DNA of 55,000 nt from Bacillus amyloliquefaciens DSM 7 = ATCC 23350 (GTDB lineage Bacteria; Bacillota; Bacilli; Bacillales; Bacillaceae): the NCBI RefSeq assembly GCF_000196735.1, contig NC_014551.1, forward strand, positions 37,501-92,500, written 5' to 3'. The notes beneath the pieces were generated by a model. The model did no database searches. It was not told the origin of the DNA and saw nothing but the letters and a program-made list of their open reading frames with translations. The position numbers and the translations under genes are program-made. How positions within the stretch are numbered: position 1 is the first letter of the stretch; each line of letters opens with the position of its first letter. Shown one piece after another: positions 21,342-31,757 of the stretch.

Positions 21342-22295
21342 ATGTCTAACGAATACGGAGATAAGAATTTAAAGATTTTTTCTTTGAATTCAAATCCAGA
21401 ACTTGCAAAAGAAATCGCGGATAATGTAGGAGTTCAATTAGGAAAGTGCTCTGTTACAAGATTTAGTGACGGAGAGGTCCAGATCAACATAGAAGAAAGT
21501 ATTCGCGGCTGTGATTGCTACATCATCCAGTCTACAAGTGCGCCGGTCAACGAGCACATCATGGAATTGCTGATTATGGTTGACGCTTTAAAGCGCGCTT
21601 CCGCGAAAACAATCAACATTGTCATCCCGTACTACGGTTATGCGCGCCAGGACAGAAAAGCAAGATCACGTGAACCGATTACGGCAAAACTTTTTGCAAA
21701 CCTGCTTGAAACAGCGGGAGCGACACGCGTAATCGCACTTGATTTACACGCGCCGCAAATTCAAGGTTTCTTTGATATTCCGATTGACCACTTAATGGGT
21801 GTTCCGATTTTAGGCCATTATTTTGAAGGTAAAGACTTGAAAGATATTGTTATTGTTTCACCTGACCACGGCGGTGTGACGCGCGCCCGCAAACTTGCGG
21901 ACCGTCTGAAAGCGCCGATCGCGATTATCGACAAACGCCGTCCTAGACCGAATGAGGTAGAAGTGATGAACATCGTCGGTAACGTGGAAGGAAAAACAGC
22001 GATTCTGATCGATGATATTATTGATACGGCCGGCACAATCACACTTGCCGCAAACGCGCTGGTTGAAAACGGAGCTGCGGAAGTGTATGCATGCTGTACG
22101 CACCCTGTATTGTCAGGCCCTGCCGTTGAGCGGATCAATAACTCTAAAATCAAGGAGCTTGTCGTGACGAACAGCATTAAGCTTCCTGAGGAGAAAAAAA
22201 TCGAACGCTTTAAACAGCTTTCTGTCGGACCGCTTCTGGCTGAAGCGATTATCCGCGTTCACGAGAAACAATCTGTCAGCTATTTATTCAGCTAA
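21342..22295 (+). CDS. prs: Ribose-phosphate pyrophosphokinase
   Basis: A 317-residue class I PRPP synthase, which transfers pyrophosphate from ATP to ribose 5-phosphate. Features include [16 protein letters not shown] near the N terminus, the flexible-loop [17 protein letters not shown], the divalent-metal motif [11 protein letters not shown] and the ribose-phosphate loop [10 protein letters not shown]. The ATG follows CGGAGG. PRPP links it to purR (effector) and hprT (substrate), both in this window. Confidence 0.98.
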   Translation: MSNEYGDKNLKIFSLNSNPELAKEIADNVGVQLGKCSVTRFSDGEVQINIEESIRGCDCYIIQSTSAPVNEHIMELLIMVDALKRASAKTINIVIPYYGYARQDRKARSREPITAKLFANLLETAGATRVIALDLHAPQIQGFFDIPIDHLMGVPILGHYFEGKDLKDIVIVSPDHGGVTRARKLADRLKAPIAIIDKRRPRPNEVEVMNIVGNVEGKTAILIDDIIDTAGTITLAANALVENGAAEVYACCTHPVLSGPAVERINNSKIKELVVTNSIKLPEEKKIERFKQLSVGPLLAEAIIRVHEKQSVSYLFS

Positions 22296-22309
22296 ACTGA
22301 AAGTTTAAG

Positions 22310-22335
22310 GTTTAAATTCCGGCTATCGTGGGTAT
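22310..22335 (+). promoter_or_regulatory. Sigma-B promoter of ctc
   Basis: GTTTAA (22310-22315), 14 bp, GGGTAT (22330-22335), an excellent match to the sigma-B consensus GTTTAA-12/15-GGGWAW. It lies 45 bp upstream of the ctc ATG. Confidence 0.92.
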
Positions 22336-22379
22336 TGTTCTAATAGGACGATAAAACGATAATTAGGATGGTGCTGAAT

Positions 22380-22988
22380 ATGGCAACTTTAAAAGCAAAT
22401 GAAAGAACAGATTTTAAACGTTCGACGCTTCGGAAAATCCGTCATTCAGGACACGTTCCGGGGATTATATACGGTAAAGAAACAACGAATACACCTGTCT
22501 CTTTAGACAGTGTCGAATTGCTTAAAACATTGCGGGACGAAGGAAAAAACACGATTATCACAATTGATGTCAACGGAAATCAGCAATCGGTTATGGTGAC
22601 TGAGCTTCAGACAGACCCGCTCAAAAACGAATTGACGCACGCCGATTTTCAAGTCGTGAATATGAGTGAAGAGCTGGAGGCTGAGGTGCCGATTCAGCTG
22701 ACGGGAGAGGCGAAAGGAGTCAAAGACGGAGGTATCATCCAGCAGCCGCTGCATGAGCTTTCGATTAAGGCTAAACCGAAGGACATCCCTCAGACAATCG
22801 ATGTTGATATTTCCGGACTGGAAATGAATGATGTGCTGACCATCGCGGATCTGACTGCTGACGGCAATTATACATTTACGAACGATCCGGAAGAAGTCGT
22901 GGCTTCCATCCTTCCTCCTAAGCAGGAAGCATTCGAAGAAGATGCAGAACCATCTCCTGAGGAAGAGCCCGAAGGAGAAAATCAATAA
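22380..22988 (+). CDS. ctc: General stress protein Ctc, L25/TL5-type ribosomal protein
   Basis: A 202-residue protein with an N-terminal L25 5S-rRNA-binding domain (about 1-92) and a C-terminal TL5/CTC beta domain, ending in an acidic tail. It associates with the large subunit under stress. The start used is ATG 22380 (MATLKANER). The in-frame ATG 22368 overlaps the ribosome site AGGATGGTG. A sigma-B promoter precedes it and a terminator follows. Confidence 0.95.
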   Translation: MATLKANERTDFKRSTLRKIRHSGHVPGIIYGKETTNTPVSLDSVELLKTLRDEGKNTIITIDVNGNQQSVMVTELQTDPLKNELTHADFQVVNMSEELEAEVPIQLTGEAKGVKDGGIIQQPLHELSIKAKPKDIPQTIDVDISGLEMNDVLTIADLTADGNYTFTNDPEEVVASILPPKQEAFEEDAEPSPEEEPEGENQ

Positions 22989-22995
22989 GTGCTTT

Positions 22996-23026
22996 AAGAC
23001 GTAACCCGCCCGAGGTTACGTCTTTT
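22996..23026 (+). terminator. Terminator after ctc
   Basis: Stem AAGACGTAACC (22996-23006) with GGTTACGTCTT (23014-23024), a 7-nt loop and a short T run. Confidence 0.82.
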
Positions 23027-23072
23027 GTGCTAGAATGAGAAGAATTACAGCGATGTTGAGGGAGGATTTACG

Positions 23073-23639
23073 ATGCTTGTGATTGCCGGTCTGGGTAACC
23101 CGGGGAAAACCTATGAGAACACGAGACACAATGTCGGCTTTATGGCCATTGACGAGCTTTCTAAAGAATGGAATATTGAACTGAATAAAACGAAATTCAA
23201 CGGACTTTACGGAATGGGTTTTGTTTCCGGAAAAAAAGTTCTACTTGTTAAACCGCTTACATATATGAATTTATCAGGAGAATGTTTGCGGCCGCTGTTG
23301 GATTATTATGATGCCGACCATGAAGATTTGAAAGTCATATACGATGACCTTGATCTTCCTACGGGGAAAATCAGACTCCGGACGAAGGGGAGCGCAGGCG
23401 GACACAACGGAATTAAATCACTTATTCAGCACCTTGGAACCCCTGAATTTGACCGGGTCAGAATCGGAATCGGCCGTCCCGCCAACGGGATGAAAGTCGT
23501 TGACTATGTGCTGGGAGCTTTTACGAAAGAAGAAGCGCCGCATATCAATGATGCTGTCTCAAAAACGGTAAAAGCCTGCGAAGCTTCCTTAACGAAACCA
23601 TTTTTAGAAGTTATGAACGAATTCAACGCAAATGTATAA
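23073..23639 (+). CDS. pth: Peptidyl-tRNA hydrolase
   Basis: A 188-residue hydrolase that frees tRNA from stalled or dropped-off peptidyl-tRNA; it is called spoVC in B. subtilis because a leaky allele blocks sporulation. The N-terminal [18 protein letters not shown] holds the catalytic histidine (H19) and substrate asparagines. The [23 protein letters not shown] region holds the aspartate. GGGAGGATT precedes the ATG. The stop codon lies within the fin promoter. Confidence 0.97.
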   Translation: MLVIAGLGNPGKTYENTRHNVGFMAIDELSKEWNIELNKTKFNGLYGMGFVSGKKVLLVKPLTYMNLSGECLRPLLDYYDADHEDLKVIYDDLDLPTGKIRLRTKGSAGGHNGIKSLIQHLGTPEFDRVRIGIGRPANGMKVVDYVLGAFTKEEAPHINDAVSKTVKACEASLTKPFLEVMNEFNANV

Positions 23640-23663
23640 GATAAATAATGGGAGACCATACTA
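23634..23663 (+). promoter_or_regulatory. Forespore (sigma-F/G) promoter of fin overlapping the pth stop
   Basis: GTATA (23634-23638), 18 bp, CATACTA (23657-23663), fitting GHATR-18-CATXHTA exactly. The pth TAA is at 23637-23639, inside the -35. Fin is a sigma-F/G target in B. subtilis. Confidence 0.75.
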
Positions 23664-23700
23664 GGGAAAAATGATTTTTTCACATCAGGAGGTCCAATGT

Positions 23701-23931
23701 ATGGCTTTGCATTATTTCTGCCGCCACTGCGGTATTAAGGTAGGGAGCCTGGAATATACGACGGTGCCGACACAGTCACTTGGATTTCAGCACTTAACAA
23801 ATGAGGAAAGAAACGATATGATTTCATATAAAGACAATGGAGATCTCCATGTTCTTACAATTTGTGAAGACTGCCAAGAGGCGCTGGAACGGAATCCGCA
23901 CTACCATGAACACAACACATTTATTCAATAA
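23701..23931 (+). CDS. fin: Anti-sigma-F factor Fin
   Basis: A 76-residue zinc protein (formerly YabK) that inhibits sigma-F in the forespore and promotes the change to sigma-G. Two CxxC pairs are visible: C8/C11 (CRHC) and CEDC near residue 58. The ATG 23701 is 8 nt after AGGAGG. An out-of-frame ATG at 23697 opens only a 13-codon frame. A terminator separates it from mfd. Confidence 0.95.
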   Translation: MALHYFCRHCGIKVGSLEYTTVPTQSLGFQHLTNEERNDMISYKDNGDLHVLTICEDCQEALERNPHYHEHNTFIQ

Positions 23932-23934
23932 GAA

Positions 23935-23969
23935 GCTTTGGTGTAGATTCTAGACCAAAGCGTTTTTCT
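23935..23969 (+). terminator. Terminator between fin and mfd
   Basis: GCTTTGGT (23935-23942) pairs with ACCAAAGC (23954-23961). A small inner TAGA/TCTA pairing extends it, and TTTTTC follows. Confidence 0.82.
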
Positions 23970-24001
23970 GTTCTTGCAGAAAACAGAGAGGAGGGGCCCA
24001 T

Positions 24002-27000
24002 ATGGACAATATTCAAACCTTTATTAAAGAAAGCGATGATTTTAAATCCATTGTTAACGGTTTACATGAGGGGCTGAAGGAACAGCTGCTTGCGGGTCTG
24101 TCAGGTTCCGCGCGTTCTGTTTTTACCTCCGCCCTTGCACAGGAAACGAAAAGGCCGATTTTCTTTATCACCCATAATTTATATCAGGCCCAAAAAGTGA
24201 CAGAAGATCTGACGGCGCTTCTCGGGGATCAATCTGTTTTTCTATACCCCGTAAATGAATTGATTTCTTCAGAAATTGCTGTAGCCAGTCCTGAACTGCG
24301 GGCTCAGCGGCTCGATGTCATTAATAGATTAACAAACGGAGAAGCCCCGGTCGTTGTGGCGCCCGTTGCGGCAGTTAGAAGAATGCTTCCGCCGAAGGAG
24401 CTGTGGAAAAGCAGCCAAATCGTCATTTCGCTTGGAGACGATATAGAACCGGATCAGCTGTCTGCCCGCCTTGTTGAGGTAGGGTATGAGCGTTCCGATA
24501 TGGTTTCTGCACCCGGTGAATTCAGTATTCGCGGCGGAATTATCGACATTTATCCGCTGACATCAGAGCATCCGGTGCGAATTGAGCTGTTTGATACGGA
24601 GGTCGACTCCATCAGAAGCTTTAACTCTGATGACCAGAGATCAATTGAGACGCTCAAAACGGTGGCGATCGGACCGGCGAAGGAACTGATCATCCGGGCG
24701 GAAGAAAAAGCCCGCGCGATGGATAGGCTCGATAAAGGGCTTGCCGACAGTCTGAAAAAGCTGAAGCAGGACAAACAAAAAGAAATGCTTCATATCAACA
24801 TCTCACATGATAAAGAACGATTATCAACGGGACAGACTGATCAGGAACTTGTGAAGTATCTCTCGTACTTTTACGAAAAACCTGCTAGTTTGCTAGATTA
24901 TACCCCGTCAGACACCTTGTTAGTGTTAGACGAGGTCAGCCGCATTCATGAAATGGAGGATCAGCTCCAAAAAGAAGAGGCCGAATTTACGACAAGTCTG
25001 CTGGAGGAAGGGAAAATTCTGCATGACATTAACTTATCCTTCAGCTTTCAGGAGCTTATGGGCCAAAAGCGGCGTCCGGCAATTTATTTCTCATTATTTT
25101 TGCGTCATGTTCAGCATACAAGCCCTCAAAACATCGTGAATGTGACAAGCCGGCAGATGCAGAATTTTCACGGACAGATGAATGTGCTTACCGGTGAAAT
25201 GGAGCGCTTTAAAAAATCAAACTTCACCGTTGTCTTTTTAGGGGCAAATAAGGACAGAACCGACAGATTGGCATCCGTGCTGGCTGATTACGAAATTGAA
25301 GCCGCAAAAACGGACAGCTCCAAAGCGCTTGTGCAAGGACAGGTCTATGTCATGGAAGGCGAACTGCAATCCGGTTTTGAACTGCCGCTGATGAAGCTGG
25401 CCGTCATTACAGAGGAAGAGCTGTTCAAAAACCGAATCAAGAAGAAGCCGAGAAAGCAGAAGCTGACAAATGCCGAACGGATCAAAAGCTATTCCGAGCT
25501 TCAAGTCGGTGACTATGTCGTCCACGTCAATCACGGGATCGGTAAGTATTTGGGGATCGAAACACTTGAAATCAAGGGCATTCATAAAGATTACCTCAAT
25601 ATTCACTATCAGGGCAGCGATAAGCTGTACGTCCCGGTAGAGCAAATCGACCAGGTGCAGAAGTACGTCGGCTCTGAAGGAAAAGAACCGAAGCTTTATA
25701 AACTGGGCGGCAGTGAATGGAAACGGGTTAAGAAAAAAGTCGAAAATTCCGTTCAGGACATCGCCGATGATCTGATTAAGCTTTATGCGGAACGCGAAGC
25801 AAGCAAAGGCTATGCTTTCTCGCCTGATCATGAAATGCAGCGGCAGTTCGAGGCTGCTTTCCCTTATCAGGAAACAGACGACCAGCTCCGTTCCATTCAG
25901 GAAATTAAAAAGGATATGGAAAGAGAGCGCCCGATGGACCGCTTGCTTTGCGGGGACGTCGGTTACGGTAAGACAGAGGTAGCCATCCGTGCGGCCTTTA
26001 AAGCGATCGCCGACGGGAAGCAGGTCGCGCTGCTTGTGCCGACGACGATACTCGCACAGCAGCATTACGAAACCATTATGGAACGTTTCCAAGACTACCC
26101 GATTAACATCGGTCTTCTCAGCCGGTTCAGAACGAGAAAAGAATCCAATGAGACCATCAAAGGCCTGAAAAACGGAACGGTAGATATCGTGATCGGAACC
26201 CACAGGCTTTTATCTAAAGATGTCGTCTATAAAGATCTCGGCTTGCTCATAATCGACGAAGAGCAGCGGTTCGGCGTCACACATAAGGAAAAAATCAAAC
26301 AGATCAAAGCCAATGTTGATGTGCTGACTCTGACGGCGACTCCGATTCCTCGTACCCTTCATATGTCCATGCTCGGTGTGCGGGACTTATCTGTTATTGA
26401 AACGCCGCCGGAAAACCGTTTTCCTGTCCAGACGTATGTCGTGGAATACAACGGGGCGCTTGTAAGAGAAGCCATCGAAAGAGAACTGGCGCGCGGAGGG
26501 CAAGTATATTTCTTATACAACCGCGTGGATGACATTGAGCGGAAGGCTGACGAAATTTCCATGCTCGTTCCTGATGCGAAGGTGGCGTACGCCCACGGGA
26601 AAATGACCGAAAATGAATTGGAAAGCGTCATGCTTAATTTTCTGGAAGGGGAATCAGACGTCCTTGTCAGCACGACCATTATTGAGACAGGCGTAGACAT
26701 ACCAAACGTCAATACCTTAATCGTGTTTGACGGAGACAAAATGGGGCTGTCTCAGCTGTATCAGCTGAGAGGACGGGTTGGCCGTTCCAACCGCGTCGCT
26801 TACGCCTATTTTACGTATCGCAGAGACAAAGTGCTTACTGAGGTGGCGGAAAAACGGCTGCAGGCGATTAAAGAATTTACCGAGCTTGGTTCAGGCTTTA
26901 AAATTGCCATGCGTGACTTGACGATCAGGGGAGCGGGGAATCTCCTCGGCGCCCAGCAGCACGGTTTCATCGACTCAGTCGGTTTTGACCTGTACTCGCA

Positions 27001-27535
27001 GATGCTCAAGGAAGCGATTGAAGAGCGAAAAGGCGATACACCAAAAATCGAACAGTTTGAGACGGAAATCGACATCGAGCTTGACGCATATATCCCTGAA
27101 AACTATATACAAGACGGCAAGCAAAAAATCGATATGTATAAACGCTTCAGATCAATCACTACAATTGAGGAGAAAAACGAGCTTCAAGATGAAATCATCG
27201 ACAGGTTCGGCAGTTACCCGAAAGAAGTTGAATGGCTGTTTACAGTTGCAGAGATGAAGGTGTACGGAAAATATGAACGCGTCGAACTCATCAAGCAGGA
27301 TAAGGACGCAGTCAGATTTACCATTTCGGAAGAGGCCAGTGCACAGATTGACGGACAGAAATTGTTCGAACTCGGCAATAAATACGGCCGGCAAATCGGA
27401 CTGGGAATGGAAGGGAAAAAGCTGAAAATCTCAGTACAGACGAAAGGCCGCAAAACGGAAGAGTGGCTGGAGACCGTACTCGGCATGCTGAAAGGCCTTC
27501 AGGGCGTGAAGAAAGAAACAATCGCGTCTTCATAA
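24002..27535 (+). CDS. mfd: Transcription-repair coupling factor Mfd
   Basis: An 1177-residue translocase that displaces RNA polymerase stalled at lesions and recruits UvrA. The order is a UvrB-like N-terminal region, the RNAP-interaction (CarD-like) domain around 495-575 ([17 protein letters not shown]), the RecG-like motor with Walker A GDVGYGKT (651-658) and DEEQ (752-755), helicase motif [11 protein letters not shown], and the C-terminal TRCF domain. GAGGAGGGG precedes the ATG. The length equals that of B. subtilis Mfd. Confidence 0.98.
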   Translation: MDNIQTFIKESDDFKSIVNGLHEGLKEQLLAGLSGSARSVFTSALAQETKRPIFFITHNLYQAQKVTEDLTALLGDQSVFLYPVNELISSEIAVASPELRAQRLDVINRLTNGEAPVVVAPVAAVRRMLPPKELWKSSQIVISLGDDIEPDQLSARLVEVGYERSDMVSAPGEFSIRGGIIDIYPLTSEHPVRIELFDTEVDSIRSFNSDDQRSIETLKTVAIGPAKELIIRAEEKARAMDRLDKGLADSLKKLKQDKQKEMLHINISHDKERLSTGQTDQELVKYLSYFYEKPASLLDYTPSDTLLVLDEVSRIHEMEDQLQKEEAEFTTSLLEEGKILHDINLSFSFQELMGQKRRPAIYFSLFLRHVQHTSPQNIVNVTSRQMQNFHGQMNVLTGEMERFKKSNFTVVFLGANKDRTDRLASVLADYEIEAAKTDSSKALVQGQVYVMEGELQSGFELPLMKLAVITEEELFKNRIKKKPRKQKLTNAERIKSYSELQVGDYVVHVNHGIGKYLGIETLEIKGIHKDYLNIHYQGSDKLYVPVEQIDQVQKYVGSEGKEPKLYKLGGSEWKRVKKKVENSVQDIADDLIKLYAEREASKGYAFSPDHEMQRQFEAAFPYQETDDQLRSIQEIKKDMERERPMDRLLCGDVGYGKTEVAIRAAFKAIADGKQVALLVPTTILAQQHYETIMERFQDYPINIGLLSRFRTRKESNETIKGLKNGTVDIVIGTHRLLSKDVVYKDLGLLIIDEEQRFGVTHKEKIKQIKANVDVLTLTATPIPRTLHMSMLGVRDLSVIETPPENRFPVQTYVVEYNGALVREAIERELARGGQVYFLYNRVDDIERKADEISMLVPDAKVAYAHGKMTENELESVMLNFLEGESDVLVSTTIIETGVDIPNVNTLIVFDGDKMGLSQLYQLRGRVGRSNRVAYAYFTYRRDKVLTEVAEKRLQAIKEFTELGSGFKIAMRDLTIRGAGNLLGAQQHGFIDSVGFDLYSQMLKEAIEERKGDTPKIEQFETEIDIELDAYIPENYIQDGKQKIDMYKRFRSITTIEEKNELQDEIIDRFGSYPKEVEWLFTVAEMKVYGKYERVELIKQDKDAVRFTISEEASAQIDGQKLFELGNKYGRQIGLGMEGKKLKISVQTKGRKTEEWLETVLGMLKGLQGVKKETIASS

Positions 27536-27553
27536 AAATTGTTACTCTCTGGT

Positions 27554-27582
27554 GTATATTACATTTGATGTGACGGATACTA
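27554..27582 (+). promoter_or_regulatory. Sigma-G promoter of spoVT
   Basis: GTATA (27554-27558), 17 bp, GATACTA (27576-27582), one mismatch to the sigma-G -10 CATXHTA. It is consistent with the known sigma-G control of spoVT and lies about 90 bp upstream of the ATG. Confidence 0.68.
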
Positions 27583-27671
27583 ATTTCAAGCGAGTGGCGG
27601 AAGCTACATAAAGTAGAGAACTTTAGTACTTTCCCTTAAATATCATCACATGAAAGAGAGGCACCAGAGAG

Positions 27672-28208
27672 ATGAAAGCTACAGGTATCGTACGTCGTAT
27701 TGATGATCTAGGACGGGTCGTCATTCCTAAAGAAATTCGGAGAACACTGCGAATCAGGGAAGGAGACCCGCTTGAAATATTCGTTGACCGCGACGGAGAA
27801 GTTATATTGAAAAAATATTCTCCTATCAGTGAGCTTGGCGATTTTGCGAAAGAGTATGCAGATGCATTGTATGACAGTCTCGGCCATTCCGTCTTGATTT
27901 GCGACCGTGACGTGTATATTGCCGTTTCAGGCAGTTCGAAAAAAGAATTTCTGAACAAATCCATCAGCGATTTGCTCGAAAAAACGATGGATCAGCGCAG
28001 CTCAGTGTTAGAAAACGATGTGAAGTCCGCACAGCTTGTTAATGACATTGAAGAAGATATGAGCTCCTATACAATTGCTCCTATCGTGGCGAATGGCGAT
28101 CCTATCGGTGCCGTGGTCATTTTTTCTAAGGAACAGGCTCTTGGAGAAGTAGAACATAAAGCGGTAGAAACGGCAGCCAGTTTTTTGGCGAGACAAATGG
28201 AACAGTAG
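27672..28208 (+). CDS. spoVT: Stage V sporulation regulator SpoVT
   Basis: A 178-residue forespore regulator that adjusts sigma-G-dependent genes up or down. Residues 1-50 are an AbrB-type DNA-binding domain (MKATGIVRRIDDLGRVVIPKEIRR), plainly paralogous to abrB in this window. Residues about 55-178 form a GAF domain of unknown ligand. GAGAGGCACC is upstream of the ATG. It is monocistronic, with a terminator behind it. Confidence 0.97.
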   Translation: MKATGIVRRIDDLGRVVIPKEIRRTLRIREGDPLEIFVDRDGEVILKKYSPISELGDFAKEYADALYDSLGHSVLICDRDVYIAVSGSSKKEFLNKSISDLLEKTMDQRSSVLENDVKSAQLVNDIEEDMSSYTIAPIVANGDPIGAVVIFSKEQALGEVEHKAVETAASFLARQMEQ

Positions 28209-28241
28209 GTCTTATTACCATTATTGAAATAAGAAACGGGG

Positions 28242-28275
28242 AAAGAACAGCTCTTAAACAGTGCTGTTCTTTTTC
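28242..28275 (+). terminator. Terminator after spoVT
   Basis: AAAGAACAGC (28242-28251) pairs with GCTGTTCTTT (28263-28272), with an 11-nt loop and a T run. Confidence 0.87.
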
Positions 28276-28313
28276 ATATGTGCTCTCTATCGGTCCGCCG
28301 GCCGTTAGGATTG

Positions 28314-28322
28314 TGATATAAT
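28314..28322 (+). promoter_or_regulatory. Extended -10 promoter upstream of yabM
   Basis: TGATATAAT is a consensus -10 with TGn, 50 bp upstream of the yabM ATG. There is no good -35. Confidence 0.45.
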
Positions 28323-28371
28323 AAGCTCGTTTTATAGACGTAATTTTCTAGCGGCTGGAAGGAGCTTTTGG

Positions 28372-29952
28372 ATGAACGATTCAGTTGGCGCCAAACGGCA
28401 ATCAGCATGGAAAGGTGCTTTTGTGCTCGTCGTTGCGGGGATCGTGACGAAGATATTAAGCGCCGTGTACAGGGTTCCTTTTCAGAATATTGTCGGTGAC
28501 GTCGGATTTTACATTTATCAGCAGGTGTATCCGTTTTTAGGGATCGCGGTAATGCTGTCAACATCCGGATTTCCGGTAATCATCTCGAAATTAATGAACG
28601 ATTATAGCGATCATAAACAAAAAATAATGAAAATTTCCGCCTTTTATGTCACGGCGGCCGGACTTGTTCTGTTTGCGCTCATGTATGCCGGTGCGGCGTC
28701 GTTGGCCGGTTTTATGGGTGACGCCCGCCTTGTGATGCTGATACGGGTCGCCGCGTTCGCTTTTGTATTGTTTCCGTTCACAGCGATTTTCCGGGGGTAT
28801 TTCCAAGGCGTGCATGATATGATGCCGTCAGCCTTATCCCAGATTACGGAACAGCTTCTTCGTGTGGCGGTGCTTCTCGGTTTATCCTTTTGGCTTTTGA
28901 AAAGCGGCCGCTCATTATACGCGGCGGGTGCGGGCGCTGCCTCGGGGTCACTTGCCGGAAGCTTGGCGGCCCTTTGTGTATTGGCTGTATTCTGGTACAA
29001 GCGGAAAGACACAAAGACGGACGGCGGGCATATCGAAACAGGCGTCATTGTGAAAAAGCTGCTGCTTTATTCAGTCACCATCTGTATCAGCAGTGTATTG
29101 ATGCTGTTGATTCAGCTCGTAGACGCCTTAAACTTATATTCCCTGCTTTCAGACGGGACAGGGAGCCATGCTGCGAAACAGCTGAAAGGCATATACGACC
29201 GCGGACAGCCGCTCCTTCAGCTGGGAACGGTGTTCGCCGTCAGTATCGCCGCGTCCCTGGTTCCCTCAATTTCAAAAGCGGTGCATGAGAACAAGCCGTT
29301 TATCATAAAAGAGAAAGCGACATCTGCCGTTAAGCTCTGCCTTGCGGTAGGGATCGGCGCGGCGGCCGGACTTTTTTGCATTTTAGATCCGGTGAATATC
29401 ATGCTTTTCCAAAACAGCGAGGGGACGCAGACCTTACAAATATTCAGCTTATCTATCTTTTTTGCTTCGATTGCGCTTACGGCAGCCGCGATCCTTCAAG
29501 GAGCGGGACATACCGTTTTTCCCGCCGTGTCCGTCTTGGCGGGAGGTGCGCTGAAATGGGTGCTGAATGTTTGGCTGGTTCCGGGCTGGGGTATTACAGG
29601 AGCGGCGCTGGCGACCGTCTTGGCATTTGCCGCAGCCGCGTGCCTGAATCTGCAGAGAATTTGGTCGAAGGGCTGGCTGACGAATCTCGGCGGCGTTTTT
29701 GCCCGTCTATGCGGATGCAGTCTGCTGATGGTCTCTTTTCTGCTCGCATATATGAAGGTTTGGCAGTTATGTGTACCCGTCAGCAGGGCGGGAGCTGCAG
29801 GTGAAAGTTTATCTGCGTCAGTCATCGGAGGGCTTTTGTTTATTTATTGTATGATAAGAATGAAAATATTTACGGACGAAGAGCTGAGCAGCCTTCCTTT
29901 CGGCAGTACTTTAAGCAAATTGAATAAGAGGAGAGAAAAATATGGCAGGTAA
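28372..29952 (+). CDS. yabM: YabM, SpoVB/MurJ-like polytopic lipid flippase family protein
   Basis: A 526-residue membrane protein of the MOP/MVF exporter group, related to SpoVB and the lipid II flippase MurJ. Around 14 hydrophobic segments run from residue 15 to 505. The N-terminal KGAFVLVVAGIVTKILSAVYRVPF with YIYQQVYPF is the polysaccharide-synthesis/SpoVB signature. The substrate is unknown, with a lipid-linked wall precursor most likely by family. GGAAGGAGC precedes the ATG. The end overlaps yabN by 11 bp. Confidence 0.9.
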   Translation: MNDSVGAKRQSAWKGAFVLVVAGIVTKILSAVYRVPFQNIVGDVGFYIYQQVYPFLGIAVMLSTSGFPVIISKLMNDYSDHKQKIMKISAFYVTAAGLVLFALMYAGAASLAGFMGDARLVMLIRVAAFAFVLFPFTAIFRGYFQGVHDMMPSALSQITEQLLRVAVLLGLSFWLLKSGRSLYAAGAGAASGSLAGSLAALCVLAVFWYKRKDTKTDGGHIETGVIVKKLLLYSVTICISSVLMLLIQLVDALNLYSLLSDGTGSHAAKQLKGIYDRGQPLLQLGTVFAVSIAASLVPSISKAVHENKPFIIKEKATSAVKLCLAVGIGAAAGLFCILDPVNIMLFQNSEGTQTLQIFSLSIFFASIALTAAAILQGAGHTVFPAVSVLAGGALKWVLNVWLVPGWGITGAALATVLAFAAAACLNLQRIWSKGWLTNLGGVFARLCGCSLLMVSFLLAYMKVWQLCVPVSRAGAAGESLSASVIGGLLFIYCMIRMKIFTDEELSSLPFGSTLSKLNKRREKYGR

Positions 29953-31417
29953 CATTACGGTCGTCGGCCTCGGCGCCGGAGACATGGATCAGCTGACAGT
30001 GGGCGTACATAAGCTGCTGACTCAGGCGAAGCATCTATATATACGAACGAAAGACCACCCTTTGATTCCAGAATTAGAGCAGGAGGCTGCAGCGGACATC
30101 CGGTATTTTGATGATATTTATGAAAAACATGATCAGTTTGAAGCGGTCTATGAAGAGATCACTGACATTCTGTTTGAAAAAGCGAAGCAGGAGGATGTCG
30201 TCTACGCAGTGCCCGGCCATCCGTTTGTCGCCGAGAAAACCGTTCAGCTGTTATTTGAACGCCGGGAAGAACAACACGCAGCCGTTCACACCGCCGGGGG
30301 GCAAAGCTTTCTGGACGCCACCTTCAACGCACTGCGAATTGACCCGATTGAAGGATTTCAATTTACGGATGCGCAAACAATGACGCCGGATGAGCTTGAA
30401 CTCCGCCATCACCTGATCATTTGCCAGGTTTATGACCAGATGACAGCCTCTGAGGTCAAGCTGACACTCATGGAGAAATTGCCTGACGACTATGAAGTGG
30501 TCATCGTAACGGCAGCAGGAAGCAAGGAAGAAAAGATCACCAAGGTGCCTTTGTTTGAGCTTGACCGCAATGTCGGCATAAATAACTTAACAAGTGTGTA
30601 TGTTCCGCCGATTAGAAAAGAAGAGCTCCTTTACCAAGAATTTTCTGCATTCCGAAGAATTATTCGTGAGCTTCGCGGGCCGAACGGCTGTCCGTGGGAT
30701 CAAAAGCAGACACACCAGTCATTAAAGAAATATATGATTGAGGAATGCTACGAACTGCTCGAGGCCATTGACGAAGAGGACACGGATCACATGATAGAAG
30801 AACTCGGGGACGTCATGCTTCAGGTTATGCTTCACGCTCAGATCGGAGAAGACGAGGGATATTTCTCAATTGATGATGTCATCAGAGACATCAGTGCGAA
30901 GATGGTCAGACGGCACCCGCACGTGTTTAAGGATGTTAAGGTTCAGGATGAACATGATGTCGTCGCCAACTGGGAAGAAATCAAAAAGGCGGAAAAACAA
31001 ACAACATCCTCTTCGCTGCTGGATTCCGTACCGAAAACACTGCCTTCTCTTGCAAAAGCGGCCAAGCTTCAGAAAAAAGCCGCAAAAACCGGCTTTGACT
31101 GGGATGATGTTCAGGATATATGGGACAAAGTGAATGAAGAACTGAAGGAATTTTCTGCGGAGGCTTCTGCTGAATCTGCAGATGAAGTAAGCCTGAAAGC
31201 TGAATTCGGCGATGTTTTATTTGCATTGGTCAACATCGGCCGATACTATAAAATTGAGCCTGAGGAAGCGCTCGCCATGACAAATGACAAATTCCGCAGA
31301 CGCTTTTCTTATATTGAAAAAGAAGCGGCAGCAAAGGGACTTGAATTGACCGGGATGTCTCTTGAAGAAATGGACAAATTGTGGGATGAAGCAAAAGAAA
31401 TGGAGAGGAGATTCTAA
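29942..31417 (+). CDS. yabN: YabN, tetrapyrrole-methylase-like plus MazG nucleotide pyrophosphohydrolase fusion
   Basis: A 491-residue two-part protein. Residues 1-220 resemble SAM-dependent tetrapyrrole (corrin/porphyrin) methylases ([29 protein letters not shown]). Residues 230-490 hold a tandem MazG NTP pyrophosphatase ([18 protein letters not shown]; metal-binding [10 protein letters not shown] with ELGDVML; a second copy around 385-430 ending [11 protein letters not shown]). The MazG part probably removes aberrant (d)NTPs. The methylase substrate is unknown. It overlaps yabM by 11 bp and is followed after 1 bp by rqcP. Confidence 0.92.
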   Translation: MAGNITVVGLGAGDMDQLTVGVHKLLTQAKHLYIRTKDHPLIPELEQEAAADIRYFDDIYEKHDQFEAVYEEITDILFEKAKQEDVVYAVPGHPFVAEKTVQLLFERREEQHAAVHTAGGQSFLDATFNALRIDPIEGFQFTDAQTMTPDELELRHHLIICQVYDQMTASEVKLTLMEKLPDDYEVVIVTAAGSKEEKITKVPLFELDRNVGINNLTSVYVPPIRKEELLYQEFSAFRRIIRELRGPNGCPWDQKQTHQSLKKYMIEECYELLEAIDEEDTDHMIEELGDVMLQVMLHAQIGEDEGYFSIDDVIRDISAKMVRRHPHVFKDVKVQDEHDVVANWEEIKKAEKQTTSSSLLDSVPKTLPSLAKAAKLQKKAAKTGFDWDDVQDIWDKVNEELKEFSAEASAESADEVSLKAEFGDVLFALVNIGRYYKIEPEEALAMTNDKFRRRFSYIEKEAAAKGLELTGMSLEEMDKLWDEAKEMERRF

Positions 31418-31418
31418 T

Positions 31419-31679
31419 ATGAGACTTGATAAGTTTTTAAAAGTATCCAGATTAATTAAGCGCCGCACATTGGCGAAAGAGGTCGCCGATCAAGGGAGAA
31501 TCACCGTTAACGGGAATCAGGCGAAAGCCAGCTCAGACGTAAAAGCCGGTGATGAACTGACGGTCCGCTTCGGCCAAAAGCTTGTCACCGTAAAGGTAAA
31601 TGAATTAAAAGAGACAACAAAAAAAGAAGAAGCCGCAGGTATGTATACAATCGTCAAAGAAGAAAAACTCGGCGAATAG
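31419..31679 (+). CDS. rqcP: RqcP (YabO), S4-domain ribosome quality-control factor
   Basis: An 86-residue S4 RNA-binding protein ([26 protein letters not shown]) homologous to Hsp15. In B. subtilis it works with RqcH on split 50S subunits to add poly-alanine tails to stalled chains. ATG 31419 lies 7 nt after GAGGAG. An upstream in-frame ATG at 31362 lies in yabN and has no ribosome site. It follows yabN by 1 bp. Confidence 0.94.
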   Translation: MRLDKFLKVSRLIKRRTLAKEVADQGRITVNGNQAKASSDVKAGDELTVRFGQKLVTVKVNELKETTKKEEAAGMYTIVKEEKLGE

Positions 31680-31684
31680 GCTTG

Positions 31685-31713
31685 TTCTAAACAAAGCTCC
31701 CGCCTCATACAAT
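31685..31713 (+). promoter_or_regulatory. Sigma-E promoter of yabP-yabQ
   Basis: CATACAAT (31706-31713) is a perfect sigma-E -10. TTCTAAA lies 14 bp upstream (31685-31691) as a weak -35. It fits the mother-cell expression of yabPQ and splits them from the rqcP transcript. Confidence 0.65.
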
Positions 31714-31757
31714 GCAGTAATAATGCTAAAAGTATCGAGGATATGGGGGCTGAATAG

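Noticed and set aside
25238..26203. A 321-codon open frame on the minus strand inside mfd
   Set aside because: It is antisense to well-conserved Mfd motor domains, has no ribosome site or promoter, and its composition (rich in Phe, Cys and His) is typical of a shadow frame.
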